16,642 bases of DNA, taken from NCBI GenBank assembly GCA_001995005.1, contig MDJN01000119.1, forward strand, positions 1-16,642, in the 5' to 3' direction. Source of the stretch: Candidatus Parepulonipiscium sp. PG-Nun2H_MBin03. Lineage in GTDB: Bacteria > Bacillota > Clostridia > Lachnospirales > Cellulosilyticaceae. Position numbers and translations under genes: made by a program. A model generated the notes under the pieces. The model did no database searches, was not told the DNA's origin, and saw only the letters and a program-made list of their open reading frames with translations. This document shows, piece by piece, positions 7,519 to 14,910 of this stretch. Every line of letters begins with the position of its first letter. Position 1 is the stretch's first letter.

Positions 7519-8274
7519 TCACTTTAATTGTGCCATCCACAAGCGAGTTATATAAGGGACCTCGATATAACTTTCACAATTATTAGAAATATAATCATCA
7601 ATTTGTTTAATAATAGTATTAAAGGTATCAGGTGATTGGCGATGCAAGGTTCCGTGAGACTTCCAACCTTCGCTAAAATCACTAGCAAGAATTTTATGAA
7701 CTACTTTACCTTCAATAAAATGTACTTCGCCGAATAAATTTGATTCATTTATTATATTTGTTTGATCTTCACGTCTAGTTCCATAAGTGTACCCAGCGAT
7801 ATTAGATTTTATAATTTCTTCAATGGCAATTTGTGTTGGATCAGCTAAATCTCTATGATTCCACATACAAGCAAACCATCCATGAGGCTTTAAGATTCTT
7901 TGAGTTTCTTTTAAAGCGAGTTGCCTATCGCACACATTAAATGATGAGCCAAATGTGACTAAATCAAAGGTATTGTTTGGCATACCAGTATTCTCGCCTA
8001 CGCCTTCAAACCAGCTTATATTAGGGTATTCCATAGTTTTTTTAGTTCCATTTGCCCGCATAGCGTCGTTTGGCTCTACAGCACTAACTTTAAATCCTTT
8101 TTGAGCTAGTATTAAAGTTAAATGTGCTGCTCCAGCCCCTACGTCACAAATATTTGCATCGTTAGTTATATTTGCGATATTTAACATTTGATCTATTGCA
8201 TCTATTGCGTAATCTGGCCTTTTTAAATATGCATCCGCTAATGCTGTATAATCCCATTCTACTTTCATGTTCAT
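7519..8274 (-). CDS. Class I SAM-dependent methyltransferase (Cj1419-like)
   Basis: A 251-residue Methyltransf_11-type enzyme. Motif I is C-D-V-G-A-G-A-A-H-L-T (43-53), the ribose-binding acidic residue is E67 in A-V-E-P-N, and the motif after strand 4 is FGSSFNVCDR (108-117), followed by RILKPHGWFACMW (126-138). No membrane segment or signal peptide is present, so it is cytoplasmic. By position next to the glutamine kinase, as in C. jejuni, it is the best candidate for O-methylation of the phosphoramidate or of its nucleotide-linked precursor; the exact substrate cannot be read from the sequence. Start choice: the ATG at 8274 lies only three bases from AAGGAG, while the ATG at 8268 lies nine bases away, so the protein may really begin MKVEWDY (249 residues). 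The Shine-Dalgarno overlaps the preceding TAA. Confidence 0.75.
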   Translation of the reverse strand: MNMKVEWDYTALADAYLKRPDYAIDAIDQMLNIANITNDANICDVGAGAAHLTLILAQKGFKVSAVEPNDAMRANGTKKTMEYPNISWFEGVGENTGMPNNTFDLVTFGSSFNVCDRQLALKETQRILKPHGWFACMWNHRDLADPTQIAIEEIIKSNIAGYTYGTRREDQTNIINESNLFGEVHFIEGKVVHKILASDFSEGWKSHGTLHRQSPDTFNTIIKQIDDYISNNCESYIEVPYITRLWMAQLK

Positions 8275-8281
8275 TATCTCC

Positions 8282-8785
8282 TTAATTATTATTTTGTTGT
8301 AGTATAATTTTATCTATAATTCTATTAGCATTAATATTACAGTTGTTATCAATTATAATATCAGGGTTTTTAGGTTCTTCAAAAGATAAAGTAAGTCCCA
8401 TAACATTAGCCTGATTTGTACTATACATATTTTTTTGATCTCGGTTTATAAGAGTTTCTTGCGATACTCGTATATATATTTCTATATAATTATCGATATT
8501 TTCTCGGCTCCAATTTCGCACTTCATCAAACATTGATATAGTACAACATATTACAATTAATCCTTGTGAGGATAATAGCTTGCACAGTCTTGCATACCTA
8601 TAAGCACATATTAATCTATCTTCTTTAGTATATCCTAGGTCATGTGCAATAGTCTCTCTCATTAAGTCTCCATCAAGGAAGACCACACCTTCTGTAGTTG
8701 TTTTGATGTGATTGTATATTATTTTGCCTATTGTTGTTTTGCCAGCACCAGCTAGCCCTGTTACCCAAAATACTTTTTCTGACAT
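8282..8785 (-). CDS. Cytidine diphosphoramidate kinase (Cj1415-like, CysC/APS-kinase family)
   Basis: A 167-residue P-loop kinase of the adenylylsulfate-kinase family. Walker A is G-L-A-G-A-G-K-T-T (10-18), the FLDGDLMRE block (36-44) binds the acceptor nucleotide, and DLGYTKEDR (49-57) matches the CysC signature. The region IYIRVSQETL...RDQKNMYS sits where APS kinases have their lid segment, and PKNPDIIIDN lies near the end. In C. jejuni the homologue phosphorylates the 3'-hydroxyl of cytidine diphosphoramidate to give 3'-phospho-cytidine-5'-diphosphoramidate, a chemical parallel of PAPS. No ATP sulfurylase, PAPS reductase or other sulfate-assimilation gene is in the window, so a sulfate role is less likely. 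AAAGGA nine bases upstream supports the start. In C. jejuni this gene is last in the block; here it precedes the methyltransferase. Confidence 0.82.
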   Translation of the reverse strand: MSEKVFWVTGLAGAGKTTIGKIIYNHIKTTTEGVVFLDGDLMRETIAHDLGYTKEDRLICAYRYARLCKLLSSQGLIVICCTISMFDEVRNWSRENIDNYIEIYIRVSQETLINRDQKNMYSTNQANVMGLTLSFEEPKNPDIIIDNNCNINANRIIDKIILQQNNN

Positions 8786-8812
8786 AATTTTAAATCCTTT
8801 GTATATAATTAT

Positions 8813-10600
8813 TTATTCTAATAAAGGTTTTATAAGGCGTGCAAATGGCATATTCCCTGCATATATACGCTCAGCAACATCACACATTGACTCATAGATA
8901 TTTTGTCTTACTTGTGCTCTATATTCTTCTGGTATTTTATGTTCAAATAAAAATGGTACCTTTAACATTTCTTTAAAAACATCTAATGGAATAGGCTGAT
9001 GAGTATCATCCATATAATCATAACCAAAATGAATTAGTCTAGATTTGTATATAATATTTAGTCTAAATATATCAAACTCAGATAGCACACTACTAACATC
9101 TCTAGTAAGAGGTGTTTTATCAAATAGACTAAGTGTTCCTGAAGAAGATAGTGTATTGGCATTAGGTATATCGTTTAGCATATCATTAGAATAAGGAACA
9201 TCTAAAAATTTACAAACTGCTCTAAAAGTTTGTTCGGGCATAAGTTTCCCATCTTCTAGTCTAATTGCATAAAAAGCATATTTTTCTAACGGGAATGGGC
9301 CTATATGATAATAGTTAAGACAACATAAATAATAGTCTAAAGGGTCGTAACGTTGTGGAGCGACTATTAAAAAGTGATTTATGTTAGAAGCTGTTCTGGT
9401 AATGAAATGTCTTTCAGGTGTTAATATCTTATAATATCTAAAAAATTTTACAAGAAGTAAATAAAGTTCATTACGACAATGATTATCGACTATTATGTTA
9501 GGTATAGTTCTTTGATTAGACTTTGCATCAAGATATACTTCAGATAACAAACAAGCTTTAAAAATCTCTTCGATAGATAAAGTAAGTTTGTATTGTGTAA
9601 TTACAAAAAACATAGTTTCGAAAGCTTTATATTTGTATTTGCCCATTATATAATAATTGGTTTTATATAAGCAGTATCTTACTTCGGATAATGTATAAGT
9701 TTTATTAGTTTCTATAGAGTTTTCAATTAATGGCCACTTATGTTTTTCTAAAGTAGATATTTCTAATTTTGAAGCATGTCCTACTTTAGGCATAGAATTT
9801 ACTACGGGTTTTAAAAGATAACTAATATATTCATTTTGATTACAAATATTATAAAAGAAAGAAGTACCACAGTGTGGATTATGTGGACACCATAATGTAA
9901 TAGACTTAAATTCATCTATACCGACCAATTCTGTTTTAGTTTCGCTGTAGTCAACACCATACTCATCTAAAAAGTTAATAGGGTACAATTTTTTATTTTC
10001 TGTGCCTAATAGAAATATAAATTTGTCGGATCTAATTATCTCACTTAAGTCACAAAGTTGCAGTAATGCACATAATAAATCTGGAGTATCGTAATATAAA
10101 TACACATGATTATCAGCCCCATAGAGAGAACTATGCCTTACGTGGTCCATTAAGTATGTTAAATCGCCTACCCGAATTATATTTTCGTAAAATAATTCAT
10201 TGGATAAATCTTTAAAATAATATGGTCGATCATCAACATCATATTTAGTGGTTACAGGACCTATAAATTCTTCGGACACCTTATTATATATAAAAAAATC
10301 AGTTTCTGATATTCGCAATACTACTAGTGAGTATTCGGAAATATCACTATGTAGTGAGAGGGGGGTGCCTGTGCTAATCTTAGAATAAGTATTTTGTAAA
10401 ATATTTTCTAAGTTATTAGAATAATTTTGTTGGAAACATGTTTTATATTGCATATGGAAATTTCTTATTAACAAGTCTAATATATCTTCTTTGCTGTATT
10501 GATTATCTAGTAATTCTACTAAATTCTGTAAATATTTTGTATCGGTAGCAACTCCAAAATAATCTACAATTTTTTCGTATATTATATTATCATAGTTCAT
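8813..10600 (-). CDS. Candidate phosphoramidate transferase with sulfotransferase-like C-terminal half
   Basis: A 595-residue cytoplasmic-looking protein with no signal peptide or clear membrane span. The first ~225 residues match nothing I recognise. The C-terminal half carries sulfotransferase-like elements. N-P-H-C-G-T-S-F-F (241-249) sits where the 5'-phosphosulfate loop (P-x-S/C-G-T-T/S) would be. A-P-Q-R-Y-D-P-L-D-Y-Y-L-C (414-426) resembles the 3'-phosphate-binding R-D-P-x-D-x-x-x-S strand/helix, and RLEDGKLMPEQTFRAVCKFL (447-466) resembles the family's late E-D-L/F-L helix. Because the pathway's donor has a 3'-phosphonucleotide like PAPS, this is the best candidate for moving the phosphoramidate to an acceptor. 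Its size is close to the C. jejuni MeOPN transferases Cj1421/Cj1422 (about 600 residues). Start: AAAGGTG lies five bases before the ATG at 10600. An in-frame ATG at 10699 would add 33 residues without a good Shine-Dalgarno. This is the first gene of the operon; the acceptor is unknown. Confidence 0.6.
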   Translation of the reverse strand: MNYDNIIYEKIVDYFGVATDTKYLQNLVELLDNQYSKEDILDLLIRNFHMQYKTCFQQNYSNNLENILQNTYSKISTGTPLSLHSDISEYSLVVLRISETDFFIYNKVSEEFIGPVTTKYDVDDRPYYFKDLSNELFYENIIRVGDLTYLMDHVRHSSLYGADNHVYLYYDTPDLLCALLQLCDLSEIIRSDKFIFLLGTENKKLYPINFLDEYGVDYSETKTELVGIDEFKSITLWCPHNPHCGTSFFYNICNQNEYISYLLKPVVNSMPKVGHASKLEISTLEKHKWPLIENSIETNKTYTLSEVRYCLYKTNYYIMGKYKYKAFETMFFVITQYKLTLSIEEIFKACLLSEVYLDAKSNQRTIPNIIVDNHCRNELYLLLVKFFRYYKILTPERHFITRTASNINHFLIVAPQRYDPLDYYLCCLNYYHIGPFPLEKYAFYAIRLEDGKLMPEQTFRAVCKFLDVPYSNDMLNDIPNANTLSSSGTLSLFDKTPLTRDVSSVLSEFDIFRLNIIYKSRLIHFGYDYMDDTHQPIPLDVFKEMLKVPFLFEHKIPEEYRAQVRQNIYESMCDVAERIYAGNMPFARLIKPLLE

Positions 10601-10663
10601 ATTTACACCTTTTCTTTTCATATTTATATTATTAACCTTGTTTATTATTATTAAAATAACATT

Positions 10664-10718
10664 TTTTATATTAAGGAGATAGTAATTGACTATATTCACT
10701 AGCTCACTTAATATAAAA
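10664..10718. repeat. Long inverted repeat between metG and the operon
   Basis: Bases 10664-10678 (TTTTATATTAAGGAG) pair with 10703-10718 with a single bulged base at 10706, a 15-bp stem. A weaker inner pairing of the TAGT/ACTA type extends it. It fills most of the space between the metG stop (10732) and the first operon gene (10600). Neither strand has a T-run after the stem, so strong termination is not expected. An RNA processing or stabilising hairpin, or a small mobile-repeat remnant, are possible. Confidence 0.6.
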
Positions 10719-10731
10719 TATCTGTTGACCC

Positions 10732-12651
10732 TTATTTTACAACAGCACCACTAACCATTTCGCCTAGAGGGCCGATGGCTACTAAGTTACCGTTATCATC
10801 GGAGGCACAAAGTATCATACCTTCTGATAATATGCCACGTAGTTTAACTGGTTTTAAATTTGTCACAACGACTACCTTTTTTCCTACAAATTCTTCAGGG
10901 GAGTAGTATAGAGCTATACCAGAAACGATGGTACGAATTTGGTCGCCTATTTTTATTTTGGATACTAACAATTTATCCGCCTTTGGAACTTTGTTACACT
11001 CGATGACTTCACCAATTTTAAGTTCCACCTTAACAAAATCGTCGATGGATATTTCCGCAGTGATGTCAAGTTTATCATTAGATTGTGAGGTAGCACTGAC
11101 TGGATGAGCTAATTCCGTAAGTTCTTTTTCAACATCTATTCTTGGAAATATATTATCATACTTTTTAGCATGTACTTGAGTTAACTTACCAAATTCATGG
11201 ATTGTGTCCCAATGAGTTAATTCACCTCGTGATAAGCCGATTTGTTGCCAGATTTTAAGCGTTGTGTTTGGCATAAATGGTTCTATCATTATACTAACAA
11301 TTCGCAATCCTTCTACTAGAGTATATAAAACGCCTGCTAGTTTATTTGTATCATTAGCATCCTTAGCAAGTAACCAAGGTGTAGTTTCATCAATATATTT
11401 ATTAAGTCGTCTAATTATAATCCATATATTTTCTAAAGATTTGTCAAAAAATAGCCTTTCGATATTTTCTTCCATTAAAGCTACATTATGCGATATAATG
11501 CTTTTAACGCTAGCATCATATTCGTTATCTATTCGTTCTGTGGGTAATGTACCAGCGAAGTATTTTTCTATCATAGCGACAGTACGAGAGGTTAAATTAC
11601 CTAAGTCATTTGCTAAATCTGAATTAATACGTGTAATAAGAGCTTTATTAGTAAAGTTGCCGTCTTGACCAAACGATATCTCTCTTAATAAGAAATATCT
11701 AATAGCGTCACTACCATATCTATTTACTAATATACTAGGGTCAACGACATTACCTACAGATTTACTCATCTTACCTCCATCTATAATCAACCATCCATGT
11801 CCGAAAATTTGCTTCGGTAAAGGTTCGTCTAACGCCATTAGTATGGCAGGCCAGATTATTGTATGAAATCTAATAATTTCCTTTCCAACCAGATGAACAT
11901 CAGCAGGCCAGTATTTTTTATAATCAGTGTCTTGGCCTAAATATCCAAGTGCGGATATATAATTTGATAAAGCGTCAATCCATACATAAACTACATGTTT
12001 GTTATCAAAATCGACAGGTATGCCCCATTTAAATGAAGTTCTAGACACGCATAAGTCTTCTAGTCCAACTTTTAAGAAGTTGTTCAGCATTTCATTTTGT
12101 CTTGTATTAGGTTGTATAAAATTAGGATTTTCTTCTATATGTTTGATCAATCTATCTTGATATTTAGATAATTTGAAAAAATATGCCTCTTCTTTTACCT
12201 TTTCAACATCTCTATTGCAATCTGGGCATTTACCATCCACTAATTGATGCTCTGTAAAGAAAGATTCGCACGGTGTACAGTATAATCCGGTGTATTCACT
12301 TTTGTAGATATCCCCTTGTTCATAAAGTTTCTTAAATATTTTTTGTACTACTTCTATATGTTCTTTGTCTGTGGTACGAATAAATTTATCGTAAGAGATA
12401 TCCATAGTTTTCCATAAATCTTTAATCCAATCCACTATGTCATCCACAAACTTTTGAGGTGTCACGCCTACTTCTTGTGCTCTATTTTCTATTTTTTGTC
12501 CATGTTCGTCCGTTCCGGTAAGAAACATAACGTCAAACCCACGTAATCTTTTATATCTTGCCATAGCATCTGCTGCAACTGTTGTATAAGAATGCCCAAT
12601 ATGCAGTTTATCACTGGGATAATATATTGGGGTAGTTATATAATATGTCAT
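10732..12651 (-). CDS. metG: Methionyl-tRNA synthetase with C-terminal tRNA-binding domain
   Basis: A complete 639-residue class Ia aminoacyl-tRNA synthetase that charges tRNA-Met using ATP. Signatures: H-I-G-H at 17-20, K-M-S-K-S at 294-298, and a single zinc knuckle with cysteines 125, 128, 142 and 145 (CTPC...CPDC). The anticodon-binding helical region follows (about 330-490), and a C-terminal EMAP/Trbp111-like OB-fold tRNA-binding and dimerisation domain spans about 535-639 (ISIDDFVKVELKIGEV ... LSEGMILCAS). This architecture is usual in Firmicutes. AGGAGG (12657-12662), five bases before the ATG, marks the start. The leader is too short for a T-box riboswitch, so methionine-responsive tRNA sensing is not expected at this locus. 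No clear terminator separates it from the downstream phosphoramidate operon. Confidence 0.98.
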   Translation of the reverse strand: MTYYITTPIYYPSDKLHIGHSYTTVAADAMARYKRLRGFDVMFLTGTDEHGQKIENRAQEVGVTPQKFVDDIVDWIKDLWKTMDISYDKFIRTTDKEHIEVVQKIFKKLYEQGDIYKSEYTGLYCTPCESFFTEHQLVDGKCPDCNRDVEKVKEEAYFFKLSKYQDRLIKHIEENPNFIQPNTRQNEMLNNFLKVGLEDLCVSRTSFKWGIPVDFDNKHVVYVWIDALSNYISALGYLGQDTDYKKYWPADVHLVGKEIIRFHTIIWPAILMALDEPLPKQIFGHGWLIIDGGKMSKSVGNVVDPSILVNRYGSDAIRYFLLREISFGQDGNFTNKALITRINSDLANDLGNLTSRTVAMIEKYFAGTLPTERIDNEYDASVKSIISHNVALMEENIERLFFDKSLENIWIIIRRLNKYIDETTPWLLAKDANDTNKLAGVLYTLVEGLRIVSIMIEPFMPNTTLKIWQQIGLSRGELTHWDTIHEFGKLTQVHAKKYDNIFPRIDVEKELTELAHPVSATSQSNDKLDITAEISIDDFVKVELKIGEVIECNKVPKADKLLVSKIKIGDQIRTIVSGIALYYSPEEFVGKKVVVVTNLKPVKLRGILSEGMILCASDDNGNLVAIGPLGEMVSGAVVK

Positions 12652-12678
12652 TTTTTCCTCCTAAAAAACTTTTATCTT

Positions 12679-12707
12679 AGTTTACAATTATTCCTATTTT
12701 TTTGCAA
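12679..12707 (-). promoter_or_regulatory. Probable metG promoter
   Basis: Read on the minus strand, TTGCAA (12707-12702) and TAAACT (12684-12679) are separated by 17 bases. Each hexamer has about four to five matches to the sigma-A consensus. Transcription would start about 20 bases before the ATG at 12651, leaving a leader with only the AGGAGG site. The promoter lies back to back with that of the chemotaxis gene. Confidence 0.55.
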
Positions 12708-12733
12708 GGATATTTTTAACTAAATTTTACAAG

Positions 12734-12762
12734 TTGCCAAACAAAGGGGCGTATGGTATAAT
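12734..12762 (+). promoter_or_regulatory. Strong promoter of the chemotaxis receptor gene
   Basis: TTGCCA (12734-12739) and a perfect TATAAT (12757-12762) are spaced by 17 bases, with an extended -10 TG at 12754-12755. This is a vegetative sigma-A promoter and not the sigma-28 type often used for motility genes. The start codon is at 12796, with AGAAGGAG at 12781-12788. Confidence 0.8.
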
Positions 12763-12795
12763 TGGAGTAAAAATAAACTTAGAAGGAGAAAAACT

Positions 12796-14778
12796 ATGCT
12801 TAAGCAGAAACATTTATCGCAACGTATCCGGTTTATGACAAATAGCTTGATTATTATACTAGTATTGTTAAATACTACAATTCAAGTGACAAAATTGTCA
12901 AGAATCGAGGTCGAAAATGCACATAATAATGTAAAACAAACTTTAGGTATTACACAAGCTCAATTTAATGGATGGGTTGATGAAAAAAAGGTATTTTTAG
13001 AAACGCTAATAAATAGTATAGAGTTTAACCAATCTTATTTGGATTTAGACCAATTAGAACATGAGATAGCGAGTCTTTCGGGTACAGTTAAAGATATATC
13101 TACTATATATATTGGGACAAACCAAGGCAGATTAATACACTCAGATTATTGGAGGCCCTCTGCAGATTTTATAGTAACTGAAAGAATGTGGTATATAGAT
13201 GCAATAAATAGTGATACATTTATCATGACACCACCTTATTTAGATGCAACGACTGGCGGAATTGTAGCGTCTATGGCACAAAAAATTACTAACAATAGTG
13301 GCCAACCTATTGGAGTATTAAGCATAGATATTACTCTAGATTCATTAATAAATTTAATAAGCTCATCAGAAACTGACGAGGGATTATATGCATTTGTAGT
13401 AAATGAAGCTGGAGACATTTTAATGCATTCAGACCCAACTCTTGCACCACAAGCAGATGGTTCTATGATAAATTTAGATAGTACAAAAGCTAAATACGAA
13501 GACTTTTTTGTTACAGAACGTGCGAATGAAGCTGTAACAGGTATAAATGCAGCAGGGGATAGTGTTTATAGTGCATTTACGCTTGTTCCAAATACAGATT
13601 GGGTTATTATTACAAACTACCCGACCAAATATACAACGCAAACAATAGTTTTAGAAATACTGGTGGCATTACTCATATTCTTAGGAGGATTAATATTTAG
13701 TACAATTGCAATAGCTAATTTTGTTAAAAAGTATATTACTCCTATAAATCAAGTGGCAAATTCTCTAACAGAAATAAGCAAAGGAAATCTTAATATTAAT
13801 ACGGCTAATATACCACGCAGCAGCTGGGAGATTGATACGTTAACAGATTCTCTTGTAGTAGTTACAAATAGTTTGAATATGTATATAAAAGAGATTTCAG
13901 ATATATTACTAAATTATGCTAATGGAGACTTTACGGCAGTTCCGCAACAAAATTATGTGGGATCATTTAGTGCTATAAAGACTTCTCTAACTGATATATC
14001 TCATAGTTTAAGAGAATTACTAGCAGATACAAATCATTCGGCTACAGAAGTAAGTACGGCTGCAAATAATATAGCAGAATCTGCAGGAGAACTAGCAGAT
14101 GCAACAGTTAGTCAAGCTACTCTATTAAGTGAGTTTAAAGAAAATACTCATAATATTGCCACAGATATTATAAATAGTATTGAAGATATTGATAACAGTT
14201 ATAAGAGTATATCTGAGATGGCGCATAAGGCAAATGAGAGTAAAGAAGTGGCTAATAATATGGAGTCTGCTATGAATTTAATCAGTTCTTCTACCCAAGA
14301 AATATTAAAAATTATTAATCAAGTAGAAGACATTGCAAGCCAAACTAATCTATTGGCACTAAACGCAAGTATAGAAGCTGCAAGAGCAGGCGAAGCGGGA
14401 CGAGGATTTACTATTGTAGCAAGTGAAGTAAGAGAACTATCGGGTAAAACATCAGAGATTGTTAAGACAATTTACGATATAATTAATACAAACTTAGATA
14501 GTGTAAAACAAGGAGAAGAGATGGTTGCATTAACGACCAATGTACTTGATAATATTATAGAAGCAAGTAGAGAAACTGCTATTGTGTCAAAGAATATCCG
14601 AGATAATGCGTTAAATCAACGTGATGCGTTACAGGATATGACAAGTGAAACAAATAGATTGGCACAGGATATATCTAAAAATGCAGCGATATCTGAAGAA
14701 AATGTAGCAATAAGTGAAGAATTATCTACACAAGCAAATATATTAAAAAGTAAATTGGATAAATTTATAATTGATTAA
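12796..14778 (+). CDS. Methyl-accepting chemotaxis protein with dCache sensor
   Basis: A 660-residue transmembrane chemoreceptor. TM1 lies at about 15-31, an extracellular dCache sensor at about 35-280, TM2 at about 283-306, a HAMP region at about 306-360 with further HAMP-like helical sequence to about 410, and the long cytoplasmic signalling coiled coil at 415-655. The kinase-contact hairpin tip is intact: IASQTNLLALNASIEAARAG (513-532) then EAGRGF, TIVASEVREL. The membrane-distal sensor lobe contains R130-x-W132-Y133 and Y148-L-D150 in the spacing of the amino-acid-binding dCache_1 motif, so an amino acid or related amine ligand is likely. The receptor would signal through CheA/CheW, whose genes are not in the window. 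It has its own strong promoter, a good Shine-Dalgarno seven bases from the ATG, and a terminator, so it is monocistronic. Confidence 0.96.
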   Translation: MLKQKHLSQRIRFMTNSLIIILVLLNTTIQVTKLSRIEVENAHNNVKQTLGITQAQFNGWVDEKKVFLETLINSIEFNQSYLDLDQLEHEIASLSGTVKDISTIYIGTNQGRLIHSDYWRPSADFIVTERMWYIDAINSDTFIMTPPYLDATTGGIVASMAQKITNNSGQPIGVLSIDITLDSLINLISSSETDEGLYAFVVNEAGDILMHSDPTLAPQADGSMINLDSTKAKYEDFFVTERANEAVTGINAAGDSVYSAFTLVPNTDWVIITNYPTKYTTQTIVLEILVALLIFLGGLIFSTIAIANFVKKYITPINQVANSLTEISKGNLNINTANIPRSSWEIDTLTDSLVVVTNSLNMYIKEISDILLNYANGDFTAVPQQNYVGSFSAIKTSLTDISHSLRELLADTNHSATEVSTAANNIAESAGELADATVSQATLLSEFKENTHNIATDIINSIEDIDNSYKSISEMAHKANESKEVANNMESAMNLISSSTQEILKIINQVEDIASQTNLLALNASIEAARAGEAGRGFTIVASEVRELSGKTSEIVKTIYDIINTNLDSVKQGEEMVALTTNVLDNIIEASRETAIVSKNIRDNALNQRDALQDMTSETNRLAQDISKNAAISEENVAISEELSTQANILKSKLDKFIID

Positions 14779-14801
14779 TAATTGATTAATAATTGATTAA
14801 T
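14769..14801 (+). repeat. Three tandem 11-bp repeats across the receptor stop codon
   Basis: AATTGATTAAT is repeated three times without change at 14769-14779, 14780-14790 and 14791-14801. The first copy contains the last codons and the TAA stop of the chemotaxis receptor. The stop lies in the first copy, so copy-number change by slippage would leave the protein unaffected. Confidence 0.85.
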
Positions 14802-14803
14802 TT

Positions 14804-14830
14804 AAAGGACTCTGTTTAAGGGTCCTTTTT
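14804..14830 (+). terminator. Rho-independent terminator of the chemotaxis receptor gene
   Basis: AAAGGACTC (14804-14812) pairs with GGGTCCTTT (14820-14828), nine pairs including one wobble. The loop has seven bases and the T-run continues to 14830. It lies 25 bases after the receptor stop. Confidence 0.85.
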
Positions 14831-14881
14831 GTCATGGACGGCAAATATTTGGAAATATACCTAGAAATATGAAAATTTATA

Positions 14882-14910
14882 TTGACAAATATAGGGGTAC
14901 AGGGTAAAAT
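14882..14910 (+). promoter_or_regulatory. Promoter of the CAP-domain protein gene
   Basis: A perfect TTGACA (14882-14887) and TAAAAT (14905-14910) are separated by 17 bases, a strong sigma-A promoter. The start codon at 15057 leaves a leader of about 140 bases. The leader is AT-rich and I see no recognisable riboswitch or attenuator in it. Confidence 0.78.

Larger units (their letters stand above)
2868..10600 (-). other. Candidate phosphoramidate (MeOPN-type) biosynthesis operon
   Basis: Seven minus-strand genes in transcription order: putative transferase (10600-8813), CysC-like kinase (8785-8282), SAM methyltransferase (8274-7519), glutamine kinase (7508-5205), amidate hydrolase (5208-4612), cytidylyltransferase (4615-3875) and TylF-like protein (3863-2868). 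Gaps are 27, 7, 10, -4, -4 and 11 bases. Two ATGA overlaps, and several Shine-Dalgarno sites embedded in the preceding stop codon, indicate one translationally coupled unit. In Campylobacter jejuni the homologous enzymes convert L-glutamine, ATP and CTP to 3'-phospho-cytidine-5'-diphosphoramidate, the donor for the O-methyl phosphoramidate of the capsule. The order methyltransferase, kinase, hydrolase, cytidylyltransferase is the same as cj1419-cj1416. No promoter is evident directly upstream, so read-through from metG is plausible. Function is inferred from family recognition and synteny. Confidence 0.78.

Noticed and set aside
8282..8785. APS kinase for sulfate assimilation
   Set aside because: No ATP sulfurylase or PAPS reductase is nearby, and the gene sits inside a block syntenic with the phosphoramidate pathway, where the CysC-like protein acts on cytidine diphosphoramidate.
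10671..10717. Plus-strand AAGGAG plus TTGACT/TAATAT promoter-like sequence
   Set aside because: It points antisense into metG with no gene to serve. The resemblance arises from the long AT-rich inverted repeat.
11264..11668. Plus-strand open frame inside metG
   Set aside because: It is fully antisense to a conserved part of methionyl-tRNA synthetase, with no ribosome site or recognisable protein features.
12652..12795. T-box or SAM riboswitch upstream of metG
   Set aside because: The leader between the probable promoter and the start codon is only about 20 bases, too short for either.
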